A stretch of DNA of 64,000 nt, taken from contig JADJWO010000001.1 of the NCBI GenBank assembly GCA_016716325.1, forward strand, positions 1,860,001-1,924,000, written 5' to 3'. Position numbers and translations under genes: made by a program. Source of the stretch: Nitrosomonadales bacterium. Lineage in GTDB: Bacteria; Pseudomonadota; Gammaproteobacteria; Burkholderiales; Gallionellaceae. Of the stretch, positions 28,967 through 37,960 are shown piece by piece; within the stretch, counting starts at the first letter, position 1; each line of letters begins with the position of its first letter. The notes under the pieces were generated by a model. That model saw only the letters and a program-made list of their open reading frames with translations, had not been told where the DNA came from and did no database searches.

Positions 28967-30487
28967 ATGGAAATAAGACAGATTATTGTGTGGCTAGGAC
29001 TGTCAGGGGTGCCGGTTCAGGCTTATGCGGCCGAAGCGACACTGGACGGTATTTTCGAATCGATCAACGGGTTCCTGGCGCAGATCATATTCTTCGATAT
29101 ATTTCCCGGCGAGCCGTCAATGCCATTCATCGTGGCATGGCTGATCGTGGCTGCCGTGTTCCTGACGCTACGCTTCAATTTCGTCAATCTGCGCATGATG
29201 CGCCATGCGTATCGTGTGATACGCGGCAAATACCGCACTGCCGACGATCAGGGCGAGGTTACTTCCTTCCAGGCTTTGTCTACCGCGCTTTCGGCCACGG
29301 TCGGCCTGGGGAATATCGCGGGTGTGGCGATCGCCATCTCGATCGGCGGGCCGGGCGCGACCTTCTGGATGATTGTCGCCGGTTTCCTTGGCATGAGCAC
29401 CAAATTCACCGAAGCGTCGCTGGCGCAGATGTACCGAGAGGTGCGTCCGGACGGTAAATTGATGGGCGGTGCGATGGAGTATCTTTCCAAGGGGTTGGCG
29501 GAAAAAGGCGCGCCGAAGCTGGGCAAGTCGCTGGCCATCATGTTTGCCATCTTCACAATCCTGGGTTCCTTCGGTGCGGGTAGCGCGTTCCAGGTGAGCC
29601 AATCACTGGGGGCGGTGCAGTCCCAGATTCCCTTCTTTCAGGAAACCCCGATTGCCTACGGCTTGTTCATGGCGGTCGCTGTCGGGCTGGTCATCATCGG
29701 CGGTGTGCGTCGCATTGCACATGTGGCGGAGGCGGTTGTGCCGATCATGGTCATCATCTATGTCAGCGCCTGCCTGTGGATCATCGGGAACAACGCCGCC
29801 CTGATACCGGATGCGCTGGGCAAGATATTTTTCGAGGCGTTCTCGCCGGTCGCGGTCGCGGGCGGCATGGTCGGCGCGGTCGTGCAGGGCTTCAAACGGG
29901 CTGCGTTTTCCAGCGAGGCGGGGCTCGGTTCGGCAGCAATCGCGCACTCGGCGGCCTCGGTCAAGTATCCGATAAGACAGGGACTGGTAGCACTGTATGA
30001 GCCATTCATTGATACCGTCATCATCTGCACCATGACGGCACTGGTGATCGTCATCACAGGAGTTTATAGCGCACCGGAATATGAGGCGATTCGCGCTGCC
30101 AGTCAGGGAGCAACACTGACCTCGGCTGCTTTTGCGACGGTTTCGGACTGGTTCCCGGCGATCCTGGCACTTTCAGTTTTCCTGTTTGCATACAGCACTG
30201 CCATTTCCTGGTCGTATTATGGTGAGCGCTGCTGGGTGTATGTGTTCGGCGAACGGTTTTCCATCCTGTACAAAGTGATCTTTATCGGTTTCGTCATCAT
30301 CGCATCGGTTGCCAGCGCATCGAGCCTGCTGGATTTCACCGATTTGCTGGTATTGGCGATGGCCTTCCCCAACCTGATCGGGCTGTATGTGTTGAGCGGA
30401 AAAGTGAGGCGCGCACTGGATGAGTATCAGGTAAAACTCAAGAGCGGCGAACTGGATCGCGAAGCGGGTATTGCGGTCAGGCGATAA
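28967..30487 (+). CDS. AGCS-family sodium:alanine/glycine symporter
   Basis: A 506-residue integral membrane transporter with an apparent signal-like first segment (ending AYA). Family motifs are FQALSTALSATVGLGNIAGVAIAISIGGPGATFWMI, with the GNIAGVA region near residue 115, and FGAGSAFQVSQS. It would co-import Na+ with alanine or glycine. ATG 28967 is preceded by AAGGGGGCAGG. Its last 11 bases overlap the 3' end of the opposite TauE/SafE gene. Confidence 0.92.
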   Translation: MEIRQIIVWLGLSGVPVQAYAAEATLDGIFESINGFLAQIIFFDIFPGEPSMPFIVAWLIVAAVFLTLRFNFVNLRMMRHAYRVIRGKYRTADDQGEVTSFQALSTALSATVGLGNIAGVAIAISIGGPGATFWMIVAGFLGMSTKFTEASLAQMYREVRPDGKLMGGAMEYLSKGLAEKGAPKLGKSLAIMFAIFTILGSFGAGSAFQVSQSLGAVQSQIPFFQETPIAYGLFMAVAVGLVIIGGVRRIAHVAEAVVPIMVIIYVSACLWIIGNNAALIPDALGKIFFEAFSPVAVAGGMVGAVVQGFKRAAFSSEAGLGSAAIAHSAASVKYPIRQGLVALYEPFIDTVIICTMTALVIVITGVYSAPEYEAIRAASQGATLTSAAFATVSDWFPAILALSVFLFAYSTAISWSYYGERCWVYVFGERFSILYKVIFIGFVIIASVASASSLLDFTDLLVLAMAFPNLIGLYVLSGKVRRALDEYQVKLKSGELDREAGIAVRR

Positions 30488-31283
30488 CTTTCAGCAACAT
30501 TCTGGTCGCTGCCGCCATCAACAGTACGGCGAACAGTTTGCGCAGCAATCCCACGTTCATGAGGTGAGCGGCTCTTGCGCCGAGCGGTGCAGTGACAATG
30601 CTGGCGAGCGCGATCCACAGCAGGGCGGGCAGGTAGACATAACCCAGATGCAAGTCGGGCAGGCCTGTGCCGGTCCAGCCGGTGGCGATGTAGCCTGCCG
30701 TGCCGCCCAGCGCGACAGGGAATCCCACGGCGGCAGAGGTGCCGATGGCACGGCGCAGGGGTATGTTGCACCAGACCAGGAACGGCACAACAAAGGTGCC
30801 CCCTCCTATGGAGACCAGACTGCTCAAGCTTCCAGTCAATCCGCCAAATAGCGTCATGCCTGCCATGCCGGGTAATTGACGCGCCGGATGCGGGCGGATG
30901 TCGAGCAGGATTTGCGTGGCGGCGAAGTAGACGAACAGCGCAAAGAAAACGACCAGAAAGTACTGCGAGACACTGGCCGCGAATACGGTGCCCAGCGTGG
31001 TGCCGATCAGGATCCCGGGCGCGATGGTACGTACCGTGCGCCAGTCTACTGCGCCGTGATGGTGATGCTTGCGCATGCTTGCGAGCGAGGTGAACAGGAT
31101 GGTCGCCATCGAGGTGCCGAGAGCCAGATGCAGCAGGTTGGGGCCGGAAAAATGCTGCATTTCGAACGAAAGCAGCAATGCGGGAACCAGGATCAAGCCA
31201 CCGCCAATGCCGAACAACCCGCCCAGCCAGCCGACGATGGCGCCGAGCGCGAGATAGGCGAGCGGCCACTCATAACCGGTCAT
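30477..31283 (-). CDS. TauE/SafE-family sulfite/anion permease-like protein
   Basis: A 268-residue membrane protein of the TauE/SafE (DUF81) family, with two halves each carrying a glycine-rich helix: GWLGGLFGIGGGLILVPALLL at the N-terminus and the GSLSSLVSIGGGTFVVPFLVW segment near residue 150. Members export or import small organic or sulfur anions; the substrate is unknown. ATG 31283 overlaps the EVE gene stop (ATGA), so I choose it over a longer in-frame start. A short histidine run (HHHH) lies in the first cytoplasmic loop. Confidence 0.87.
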   Translation of the reverse strand: MTGYEWPLAYLALGAIVGWLGGLFGIGGGLILVPALLLSFEMQHFSGPNLLHLALGTSMATILFTSLASMRKHHHHGAVDWRTVRTIAPGILIGTTLGTVFAASVSQYFLVVFFALFVYFAATQILLDIRPHPARQLPGMAGMTLFGGLTGSLSSLVSIGGGTFVVPFLVWCNIPLRRAIGTSAAVGFPVALGGTAGYIATGWTGTGLPDLHLGYVYLPALLWIALASIVTAPLGARAAHLMNVGLLRKLFAVLLMAAATRMLLKVIA

Positions 31284-31741
31284 CGGGCAAGATGGCTTAC
31301 GATGAACTGCCATTCCGCCGGGTCGAGCGGCGTAATGGACAGGCGGTTGCCGCGTTGCAGGATGCGCATATTTTCAAGTTGTGGCTGTGTACGCAGTTCC
31401 GACAGGGGGATCAGTCTGATTTTCCTGACCAGTTGTACGTCCACATTGAACCAGCGCGGAGTTTCGGGCGTCGCCTTGGGGTCGAAGTATTTGCTGTTGC
31501 GGTCGAATTGCGTGGCATCGGGATAAGGGGCGCTGGCCACACGCGCAATCCCGGCGATACCGGGCACGGGACAGTTGGAATGATAGAACAACACGCCATC
31601 GCCGACGCTCATCTGGTGGCGCATGAAATTGCGCGCCTGATAGTTGCGCACCCCGTACCAAGGCACACTTTGACCGGGAAGCGTGGCAAGGTCGTCGATG
31701 CTGCAATCGGAAGGTTCGGATTTCATCAGCCAGTAGCGCAT
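31280..31741 (-). CDS. EVE-domain protein
   Basis: A 153-residue single-domain protein with the EVE/PUA-like pattern: MRYWLMKSEPSDCSIDDL at the N-terminus, WYGVRNYQARNFMR, and GDGVLFYHSN. EVE domains resemble YTH and PUA folds and are thought to bind modified nucleic acid bases; the ligand in stand-alone members is unsettled. The start ATG 31741 gives the conserved opening. It follows the 6S RNA terminator on the same strand and is coupled to the permease downstream. The 6S-EVE adjacency is a family-level synteny I recall for Betaproteobacteria. Confidence 0.9.
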   Translation of the reverse strand: MRYWLMKSEPSDCSIDDLATLPGQSVPWYGVRNYQARNFMRHQMSVGDGVLFYHSNCPVPGIAGIARVASAPYPDATQFDRNSKYFDPKATPETPRWFNVDVQLVRKIRLIPLSELRTQPQLENMRILQRGNRLSITPLDPAEWQFIVSHLAR

Positions 31742-31756
31742 GATTCTTCGCTCGCA

Positions 31757-31792
31757 AAAGAAAGTGCGACCCGAAATGACCAAGGTCGCACT
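31757..31792 (-). terminator. Rho-independent terminator following 6S RNA
   Basis: Read on the - strand: AGTGCGACC, a 12-base loop, GGTCGCACT, then TTTCTTTT. A perfect 9-bp stem with a T-rich tail, 10-45 bases past the 6S RNA 3' end and just upstream of the EVE start. Confidence 0.85.
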
Positions 31793-31800
31793 GGTAATAA

Positions 31801-31990
31801 AATCCCCCGCCTGTGCCGGTGATCCAGCATCTTGAACCTGGGTTCAAGAGGGCCGCTCGCCAGTCACATCAGGTATATCCGCCGGTACATCCAATGGGGA
31901 CATTCACAACAGTGACATCAAGGGTCGCGACCTTAAGCATTGCTTATTGGTTCAAAGAATCTATGGATCTGTCGGACACTGCAGGGGACA
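31801..31990 (-). ncRNA. ssrS: 6S RNA
   Basis: A transcript of about 190 bases between zapA and the EVE gene, the standard ssrS locus. On the - strand the 5' part reads TCCCCTGC and the 3' part GCGGGGGA, which pair to close the long hairpin. Near the 3' side is CTTGAACCCAGGTTCAAG, the typical 6S hairpin beside the central bubble, followed by the GGATCACCGGCACAGGC strand. 6S RNA mimics an open promoter and sequesters sigma-70 RNA polymerase, mainly in stationary phase. Exact ends are estimated from pairing. No promoter was assigned; processing from the zapA transcript is possible. Confidence 0.87.
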
Positions 31991-32000
31991 ACGCTTGAAA

Positions 32001-32312
32001 CTAGAACAGCGTATCCTGCTCGGCCAGTGCCGTGTCAATCGCTGCCTGCATGGAGTCCATTCTACGCTTAAAGTCTGCAAGGTCAAACCCGCGCCCGACT
32101 TTCATGGTGAGCAGTTCGTGAGTGATGTTAAGGGCGGCCATCAGGGCGATGCGCTCGATGCTGGCGATCTTTCCCGCGTCGCGAATCTCGCGCATTTTCT
32201 TGTCCAGATAGGCAACGGCATCCAGCAGTTCGCCGCGCTCTTCTTCAGGGCAGGCGACACGCAGTTCGCGGTCGAGCAGCTTGATATCCAGGGTTTTAAT
32301 CTCGCTGCTCAT
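32001..32312 (-). CDS. zapA: Cell division protein ZapA
   Basis: A 103-residue FtsZ-ring stabiliser with a short N-terminal beta domain (IKTLDIKLLDRELRVACPEEE) and a C-terminal coiled coil (about residues 60-103; ALNITHELLTMKVGRGFDL). ATG 32312 overlaps the stop of the upstream small coiled-coil gene by ATGA, giving a MSSEIKTLDIK opening. The 6S RNA follows directly. Confidence 0.92.
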   Translation of the reverse strand: MSSEIKTLDIKLLDRELRVACPEEERGELLDAVAYLDKKMREIRDAGKIASIERIALMAALNITHELLTMKVGRGFDLADFKRRMDSMQAAIDTALAEQDTLF

Positions 32313-32509
32313 GAATGTTCTTCGGGTAAGGTGTCCAGCAATTTCTCCAGACGGGTCTTTGCGATGGCCATTTTGTCGCTGCATTGACGATGGCCGCTGA
32401 GGGCGTGAGCCAGTTCCTGACGCAAACGGAGATTTTCCGTACGTAGCTTGCTGCTGACCTGGATCAGTTGCGCAAGTTTGCCCTCCAGTGCGTTCAGTTC
32501 ATTTTCCAT
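32309..32509 (-). CDS. Small coiled-coil protein, ZapB/TIGR02449-like
   Basis: A 66-residue protein that is helical and coiled-coil throughout, with leucine spacing in LNALEGKLAQLIQVSSKLRT and an ENLRLRQELAHA heptad pattern. Similar short proteins precede zapA in many Beta- and Gammaproteobacteria and are thought to act with ZapA in division, in the manner of ZapB; this is by position and shape. It is coupled to zapA by ATGA. The start is divergent from the B12 riboswitch leader. Confidence 0.82.
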   Translation of the reverse strand: MENELNALEGKLAQLIQVSSKLRTENLRLRQELAHALSGHRQCSDKMAIAKTRLEKLLDTLPEEHS

Positions 32510-32612
32510 ATGTTGACTATAGTTTGGAAAATGCTGAAAAGTCAAATGGTAAGCCGGGCTTATGCATGCACTTTGTACAAATGATATTTTGTGGGGTGGG
32601 AGAAAGGGTGTT

Positions 32613-32798
32613 AAAGTCCGCTCCGCTTCGAGGTGCTTGTCTGCATGCAGACGAGTTAAACGGGAAACAGGTGAGGAAGTTCCGAAACCTGTGCTGCCCC
32701 CGCAACGGTAAGCGAGTGTGGATTTGCCAGTGTGCCACTGTGAGTGATCATGGGAAGGCGGCCGATCAAGACTTGCGAGCCCGGATACCGGCCTTGGG
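32613..32798 (+). promoter_or_regulatory. Cobalamin (AdoCbl) riboswitch
   Basis: Clear cobalamin aptamer landmarks in order: GAGGTGC at the 5' paired region, TTAAACGGGAAACAGGTG, then CTGTGCTGCCCCCGCAACGG (the B12 box), GGGAAGGCGGCCGATCAAG and the closing GAGCCCGGATACCGGCC. In this family B12 binding lowers expression of the gene that follows, here btuB. About 140 bases of leader (32799-32940) lie between the aptamer and the btuB ATG; GGGAGG (near 32819) and CCCCCTCC (near 32863) could pair as part of the expression platform. The 100 bases before the aptamer hold only a weak promoter candidate (TTATGC/GATATT). Confidence 0.95.
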
Positions 32799-32940
32799 CA
32801 AGGTTCAGGAAATGCTGCGGGAGGCGCATGGATGTTTTTCATATTGGACTTCATCTTTAATCCCCCTCCTGCTTCACGACATTTCCTGTGTTTTTGATGT
32901 TCCAGCGGGGACGCTCGGAACTTACCGGGGAAATTCCATC

Positions 32941-34803
32941 ATGAAACACAAGCAACTCATCGCCGTACTGTTGTGTGCGGTCACTTCCTTTGCGTACGCG
33001 GAAATGGATGCGCTGGACGAGGTGGTCGTTACCGCCACACGCGTGGCGCAGCCGCTCGATCGATCACTTGTACACACCACCGTAATCAGTCGCAAGGAAA
33101 TTCTGGCGTCACAAGCGGCAGACGTGCCGACGCTGCTGAAGGGGCTCGCGGGCGTGGAGGTATACCAGAGCGGCGGCATCGGCAAACAGAGCAGCCTATT
33201 CATGCGCGGCACCAACTCCAGCCATGCACTGGTGTTGCTGGATGGCGTACGGGTCGGTTCGGCCACTTCCGGAATGACCGCGATAGACCAGTTGATGCTG
33301 GATCAGATCGAGCGCATTGAGGTCGTGCGCGGCAATATCAGCAGCCTGTATGGCTCGGAAGGCATCGGTGGGGTGATACAGGTATTCACCCGGCGCGGCA
33401 AAGGCGCACCGGCATTCAATGTTGGCGCAGAAGCCGGATCACGCAATACGCAACGCATATCGGCTGGATTCGGTGGTGAGGCGGGCGAGACCTCGTTTGG
33501 TGTTCAAGTGTCCGGTTTCAAGACAGAGGGTGTCTCATCCGTCAAACCGACCATGGTGCCGACAGTGAATCCGGATCGGGACGGTTATCGCAACGCCAGT
33601 TTTTCTGCCAGCGTACGTCAGAGCTTCGGCGCCGATCACAGCCTGTCGTTTTCGTTGTTCGATAGCAGCGCAAATAGCCAAACGGATAATTCTTTCGGCT
33701 TGCGAACCGATGTGAACGAGAGCCAGGCCAATGTCCGGAAGATGGCGTTGACCATGGAAAACCATTTCGGCGACATCTGGCAGAGCAGGCTGCAATTATC
33801 GCAAGGGGTGGACGATACGCAGAATTTCCTGAATGGCGTGCCGGACATTGCACTGGGTGCGCAGTTCAAGACCGTCAGCGACCAGATTGCCTGGCAGAAC
33901 ATGCTGCAACTGGGAGCGCACAACGTGCTGAACGTCGGCGTGGAGCAATTGAAGCAGCGCGTATCGAGCAGCACGGCTTTTACGCGTACTCGGCGCACCG
34001 ACGACAGCGTGTTTGCGGGTTATACCGGTATTTATGGCGCACATCAGCTGCAGCTCAACCTGCGCCGAGACCGCTACTCGGATTTTGGCAAGGCGGATAC
34101 GGCGTTGCTGGGTTACGGCTACGACCTGAATGATGCATGGCGTATCACGGCCAGTACGGGCACGGCATTCAAGGCGCCCACGCTGAACGATCTGTTCTAT
34201 CCGTTCGTCAATTACGGCTTCGGATTCTCCTATGTGGGCAACCCGAACCTGAAACCCGAACGTTCGCGCAACAATGAACTGGGCCTGCACTACACGGCGG
34301 ACGGGCAACGTGCGGATATCGTATATTTCGATAACCGTATCAACGACCTGATCGTCAACAACAACCTGCCTGCCAGCACCATGATCAATCTCGGCAAGGC
34401 GCGCATAGACGGCATCGAAATGGAATATGCCGGGCAATTCGGCAACACGGATGCGAAAATGTCGTTGACACTGCAGAACCCGCGCGATGCTGCGACCGGC
34501 CAGGCACTCTTGCGCCGCGCAAGATCATTCGCCAGCATCGGGATCATGCAACGGATCGGCTCATGGAGCGTCGGCGGAGAGTGGCGGCATAGCGGAGCGC
34601 GTGCCGATATCGATATCAACACCTTCGCGCGGACGACGCTGGCAGCATACGATGTGGCGGATATCACGGCAAGATATGCGCTGGGCAAGCAATTCGATCT
34701 GTCGTTGCGCGTGGACAACCTGTTCAACAGGGATTACATGCTGGCGCATGGTTACAATACGCTGGGACGCACACTGTTCGTCGGGGTGAACTACCGGCAA
34801 TAA
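32941..34803 (+). CDS. btuB: TonB-dependent vitamin B12 outer-membrane receptor BtuB
   Basis: A 620-residue outer-membrane receptor. The signal peptide (about residues 1-20, ending AYA) is followed by the TonB box DEVVVTATR, a plug domain (DVPTLLKGLAGVEVYQSGG, SLFMRGTNSSHALVLLDGVRV, VVRGNISSLYGSEGIGGVI) and a beta-barrel ending in the family C-terminus LGRTLFVGVNYRQ. Identity as the B12 receptor, not a siderophore one, rests on the upstream cobalamin riboswitch and the btuM gene downstream. The ribosome site (CGGGGA) is weak. Confidence 0.94.
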   Translation: MKHKQLIAVLLCAVTSFAYAEMDALDEVVVTATRVAQPLDRSLVHTTVISRKEILASQAADVPTLLKGLAGVEVYQSGGIGKQSSLFMRGTNSSHALVLLDGVRVGSATSGMTAIDQLMLDQIERIEVVRGNISSLYGSEGIGGVIQVFTRRGKGAPAFNVGAEAGSRNTQRISAGFGGEAGETSFGVQVSGFKTEGVSSVKPTMVPTVNPDRDGYRNASFSASVRQSFGADHSLSFSLFDSSANSQTDNSFGLRTDVNESQANVRKMALTMENHFGDIWQSRLQLSQGVDDTQNFLNGVPDIALGAQFKTVSDQIAWQNMLQLGAHNVLNVGVEQLKQRVSSSTAFTRTRRTDDSVFAGYTGIYGAHQLQLNLRRDRYSDFGKADTALLGYGYDLNDAWRITASTGTAFKAPTLNDLFYPFVNYGFGFSYVGNPNLKPERSRNNELGLHYTADGQRADIVYFDNRINDLIVNNNLPASTMINLGKARIDGIEMEYAGQFGNTDAKMSLTLQNPRDAATGQALLRRARSFASIGIMQRIGSWSVGGEWRHSGARADIDINTFARTTLAAYDVADITARYALGKQFDLSLRVDNLFNRDYMLAHGYNTLGRTLFVGVNYRQ

Positions 34804-34908
34804 AATTTTCATGCGATGGCAAGGGCCGGCCTTCGTCAGCCTTTGCTTTTTGCGTGGCTTGGTGTACTGTTAACGGAAATGAAACAAGCACTCACAACAG
34901 GTGGTGAA

Positions 34909-35472
34909 ATGAACAACAATCAAGTAAAAGACATGGCGATCTTCGCTGCGCTGGCCGTCCTGATGGCGGCGACGCGCGACCATCATTTCGGTTCCATGCT
35001 GCATCTGCCGGATGCTTCGCTGGCGATTTTCCTTTTGGCGGGATTTTATTTGCCGCGCTGGGCATTTCCGGTATTGCTGATCGAGGCGGGCGCGGCCGAT
35101 TATCTGGCGATCAACTTCGGCGGCGTCAGCGGTTGGTGCTTCTCCCCGGCGTACTGGTTTCTGATCCCGACCTACTTCACACTATGGCTCGGCGGTCGTT
35201 TTTGCGCGGCGCGTTATCGCTTCTCGTTGCGCGGATTGGGCGAGTTTTCGGGTATCGCATTCGCAGCCGTCTGTGCCGCCTTCCTGATCTCGAATTTCAG
35301 TTTCTATTTCTTCTCCGATTATTTCGCTGACATGGGCGTGACGCAGTACGCCATGCATATAACCCGGTACTTCATGCAGTATCTGCAAGGCGCGTTCCTG
35401 TATCTGGCTGCGGCCGTGCTGTTGCATGTCGTTGTCGCACAGTCATCGCTTCGCCGTTCGCAGCGCGCATAA
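34909..35472 (+). CDS. btuM: Solitary cobalamin transporter BtuM-like
   Basis: A 187-residue membrane protein with about six helices. The segment GVSGWCFSPAYWFLIPTYF places a cysteine at about residue 77, where BtuM of Thiobacillus denitrificans uses a cysteine as cobalt ligand. BtuM is an ECF-type S-component that works without an ECF module. Position immediately after riboswitch-btuB makes inner-membrane B12 uptake the natural role. I choose ATG 34909 because ACAGGTGG lies upstream; in-frame starts at 34816 and 34879 are less supported. The transcript is probably shared with btuB. Confidence 0.85.
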   Translation: MNNNQVKDMAIFAALAVLMAATRDHHFGSMLHLPDASLAIFLLAGFYLPRWAFPVLLIEAGAADYLAINFGGVSGWCFSPAYWFLIPTYFTLWLGGRFCAARYRFSLRGLGEFSGIAFAAVCAAFLISNFSFYFFSDYFADMGVTQYAMHITRYFMQYLQGAFLYLAAAVLLHVVVAQSSLRRSQRA

Positions 35473-35499
35473 CCTGCGTTGCGCGGTGAGAAGGCGTAC

Positions 35500-37242
35500 A
35501 TGACTTCTTACCAGCTCTATTCACGTCTGCTCGGCTACGTCAGGCCATATTGGCGTGCTTTTGCACTTTCGCTGCTCGGCATGGTCGTCGTCGCCGTCAC
35601 CGAACCGCTGGTGCCCGCGCTGATGAAGCCGATGCTGGATGGCACCTTCGTGCATAAGGATCAGGCAATGATGCGCATGGTGCCGGCGATCATCATCCTG
35701 ATTTTTCTGGTGCGCGGCATCGCGACGTTCGTCGGCACCTATGCGATCAACTGGGTCGGCAACAAACTGGTGATGGATCTGCGCAACGAGATGTTCGCCA
35801 AGCTGCTCAGCTTGCCGACCCGCTATTACGACGATCATGCCACCGGTCTGTTGATCTCCAAGCTGACCTTCGATGTAACCCAGGTAACCAGTGCCGCAAC
35901 CACAGTGGTGACCATCGCGGTCCGTGACAGCATCGTGATCGTCGGTCTGCTGGGCTGGCTGTTCTATCTCAACTGGAAGCTGACGCTGCTGACGCTGCTG
36001 ATGGCGCCGGTCATCGCTTTCATCATCAGCACCATCAGCAAGCGCATGCGTACCAGTAGCCGCGATGCGCAGCAGGCGATGGGCGATGTCACCCAGGTGA
36101 TCGAGGAGAGTGTCAGTGCGCACAAGGTGGTCAAGCTGTTCGGCGGCCAGCAATATGAGCGCATGCGTTTCAACGAGCAGGCCAACTGGGTGCGCCGCTA
36201 TGCCATGAAACAGGCGGCGGCGGCGGCGGCGAACGTGCCCATCGTGCAGATGGTCGCGGCGCTGGCGCTGGCGGTGATCGTTTACCTCGCTACGCTGCAA
36301 TCGCAGGCCGACGAGACCACGGTGGGAGGGTTCGTTTCGTTCATCATGGCGATGCTGATGCTGACCGCGCCGCTCAAGCGGCTGACCGGTGTCAGCGAAT
36401 ACCTGCAACGCGGACTGGCGGCAGCGGAAAGCGTGTTTGCACTGCTCGATACCGACGGTGAGACAGACAGTGGCACGTTAGCGATCGGTCGCGCGCTCGG
36501 AGAGCTCCAATTCAGGGATGTCCAGTTCGGTTATGAGCAGGATGGACGATATGCGTTGCAGGATATCAACCTGCACATTCGCGCCGGAGAGAATATTGCG
36601 CTGGTCGGCGCATCCGGCAGCGGCAAGACCACACTGGCCAATCTGGTGCCGCGCTTCTATTCCCCGACCCGGGGGGCGATCCTGCTGGACGGCCATGATC
36701 TCGGCGAACTGACGCTGGGCAGCCTGCGCGCCAACATCGCGCTGGTCAGCCAGGAGGTGGTGCTGTTCAACGACACGGTTACCGCAAACATCGCCTACGG
36801 CCAGATGCGCGAGGTTTCCGAAGAGGAGGTCGTTGCCGCCGCGACCGCCGCGCATGCGATGGAATTCATCCGCGAATGGCCGGAAGGGCTGAATACACTG
36901 GTCGGTGAACGCGGCATCAAGCTGTCCGGCGGACAGCGCCAGCGCATCGCCATTGCGCGCGCCCTCCTGAAGAACGCGCCGATCCTGATCCTGGACGAGG
37001 CTACTTCGGCGCTGGACAGCGAATCCGAACGCCATGTGCAGGCCGCGCTGGAAACCCTGATGCAGGGGCGCACTACGCTGGTCATTGCGCACCGCCTGTC
37101 CACCATCGAAAAGGCGGATCGCATCGTCGTCCTGCAAAAAGGCAGGATCGTCGAGATCGGCACACATGCGGAATTGCTGGGCAAGGATGGTGTGTATGCG
37201 CAACTGCATCGCATCCAATTCGCCGCCGTCACCGGGGCGTAA
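35500..37242 (+). CDS. msbA: Lipid A export ABC transporter MsbA
   Basis: A 580-residue half-transporter fusing a six-helix membrane domain (about residues 1-320) to an ABC ATPase. Walker A GASGSGKTT (about 370), Q-loop SQEVVLFNDT, signature LSGGQRQRIAIARAL (about 475) and Walker B ILILDEATSALDS are intact. MsbA flips core-lipid A across the inner membrane. Start ATG 35500 (MTSYQLYSRLLGYVRPYW) has GAGAAGG upstream. It lies 27 bases after btuM, possibly in the same transcript. Confidence 0.9.
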   Translation: MTSYQLYSRLLGYVRPYWRAFALSLLGMVVVAVTEPLVPALMKPMLDGTFVHKDQAMMRMVPAIIILIFLVRGIATFVGTYAINWVGNKLVMDLRNEMFAKLLSLPTRYYDDHATGLLISKLTFDVTQVTSAATTVVTIAVRDSIVIVGLLGWLFYLNWKLTLLTLLMAPVIAFIISTISKRMRTSSRDAQQAMGDVTQVIEESVSAHKVVKLFGGQQYERMRFNEQANWVRRYAMKQAAAAAANVPIVQMVAALALAVIVYLATLQSQADETTVGGFVSFIMAMLMLTAPLKRLTGVSEYLQRGLAAAESVFALLDTDGETDSGTLAIGRALGELQFRDVQFGYEQDGRYALQDINLHIRAGENIALVGASGSGKTTLANLVPRFYSPTRGAILLDGHDLGELTLGSLRANIALVSQEVVLFNDTVTANIAYGQMREVSEEEVVAAATAAHAMEFIREWPEGLNTLVGERGIKLSGGQRQRIAIARALLKNAPILILDEATSALDSESERHVQAALETLMQGRTTLVIAHRLSTIEKADRIVVLQKGRIVEIGTHAELLGKDGVYAQLHRIQFAAVTGA

Positions 37243-37261
37243 GACCTTATGCCGTGGAAGG

Positions 37262-37291
37262 TTGACGCGGCAATGGCAAATAGCCTAAATT
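37262..37291 (+). promoter_or_regulatory. Putative sigma-70 promoter for the peroxiredoxin gene
   Basis: TTGACG, 18 bases, TAAATT in the gap between msbA and the peroxiredoxin gene, about 40 bases before the ATG. A typical spacing with a good -35. No OxyR-like site was recognised. Confidence 0.5.
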
Positions 37292-37328
37292 GCGCTACTC
37301 GAATACAACCAATCATCAGGAGATCAAC

Positions 37329-37931
37329 ATGGCAGTTCTTGTCGGCAAGTCCGCACCCGATTTCAATGCTGTTGCCGTGATGGGCAACAACGAGATCAAC
37401 GAGACCTTCAATCTGAAAAAGCACATCTCCGGCAAATATGCCGTGGTGTATTTCTATCCACTGGACTTCACTTTCGTCTGTCCTTCCGAGATCATCGCCT
37501 TCGACCACCGTCTGGACGAGTTCAAGAAGCGCAATGTCGAAGTGATCGGCGTGTCCATCGATTCGCACTTCACCCACCTTGCGTGGAAGAACACCGCGAT
37601 CGACAAGGGCGGGATCGGCCAGGTGAAATATCCGCTGGTTGCCGATATCAAGCACGAGATCTGCAAGGCTTACGATGTGGAAGCCGAAGGCGGCGTTGCC
37701 TACCGCGGCTCGTTCCTGATCGACCGCGCCGGCGTGGTGCGCCACCAGGTGGTGAACGACCTGCCGCTGGGCCGCAACATCGACGAGATGCTGCGCATGA
37801 TTGACGCGTTGCAGTTCACCGAAGAGCACGGCGAGGTTTGCCCGGCAGGCTGGAGCAAAGGCAAGGCCGGCATGAATGCTTCGCCGGACGGCGTGGCGAA
37901 GTACCTGGCCAATCACGCCAAGGAACTGTAG
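37329..37931 (+). CDS. Typical 2-Cys peroxiredoxin (AhpC/Prx1 class)
   Basis: A 200-residue thiol peroxidase that reduces H2O2 and organic peroxides. The peroxidatic cysteine is in PLDFTFVCPSEI (about residue 50) and the resolving one in EVCPAGW (about residue 170). The C-terminal extension after it (GKAGMNASPDGVAKYL) is the Prx1-type tail. No ahpF or thioredoxin gene is adjacent. CAGGAG precedes ATG 37329. Confidence 0.94.
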   Translation: MAVLVGKSAPDFNAVAVMGNNEINETFNLKKHISGKYAVVYFYPLDFTFVCPSEIIAFDHRLDEFKKRNVEVIGVSIDSHFTHLAWKNTAIDKGGIGQVKYPLVADIKHEICKAYDVEAEGGVAYRGSFLIDRAGVVRHQVVNDLPLGRNIDEMLRMIDALQFTEEHGEVCPAGWSKGKAGMNASPDGVAKYLANHAKEL

Positions 37932-37960
37932 GCGCATCGTAAAACACGACGGGGACGGCC

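Noticed and set aside
34820..34860. GGCCGGCC segment after btuB as a terminator
   Set aside because: The palindrome is short and not directly followed by a T-tract; read-through into btuM is more likely.
34816..34908. Longer N-terminus for BtuM beginning at 34816
   Set aside because: The extra residues have no counterpart in a compact six-helix S-component, and the best ribosome site is before 34909.
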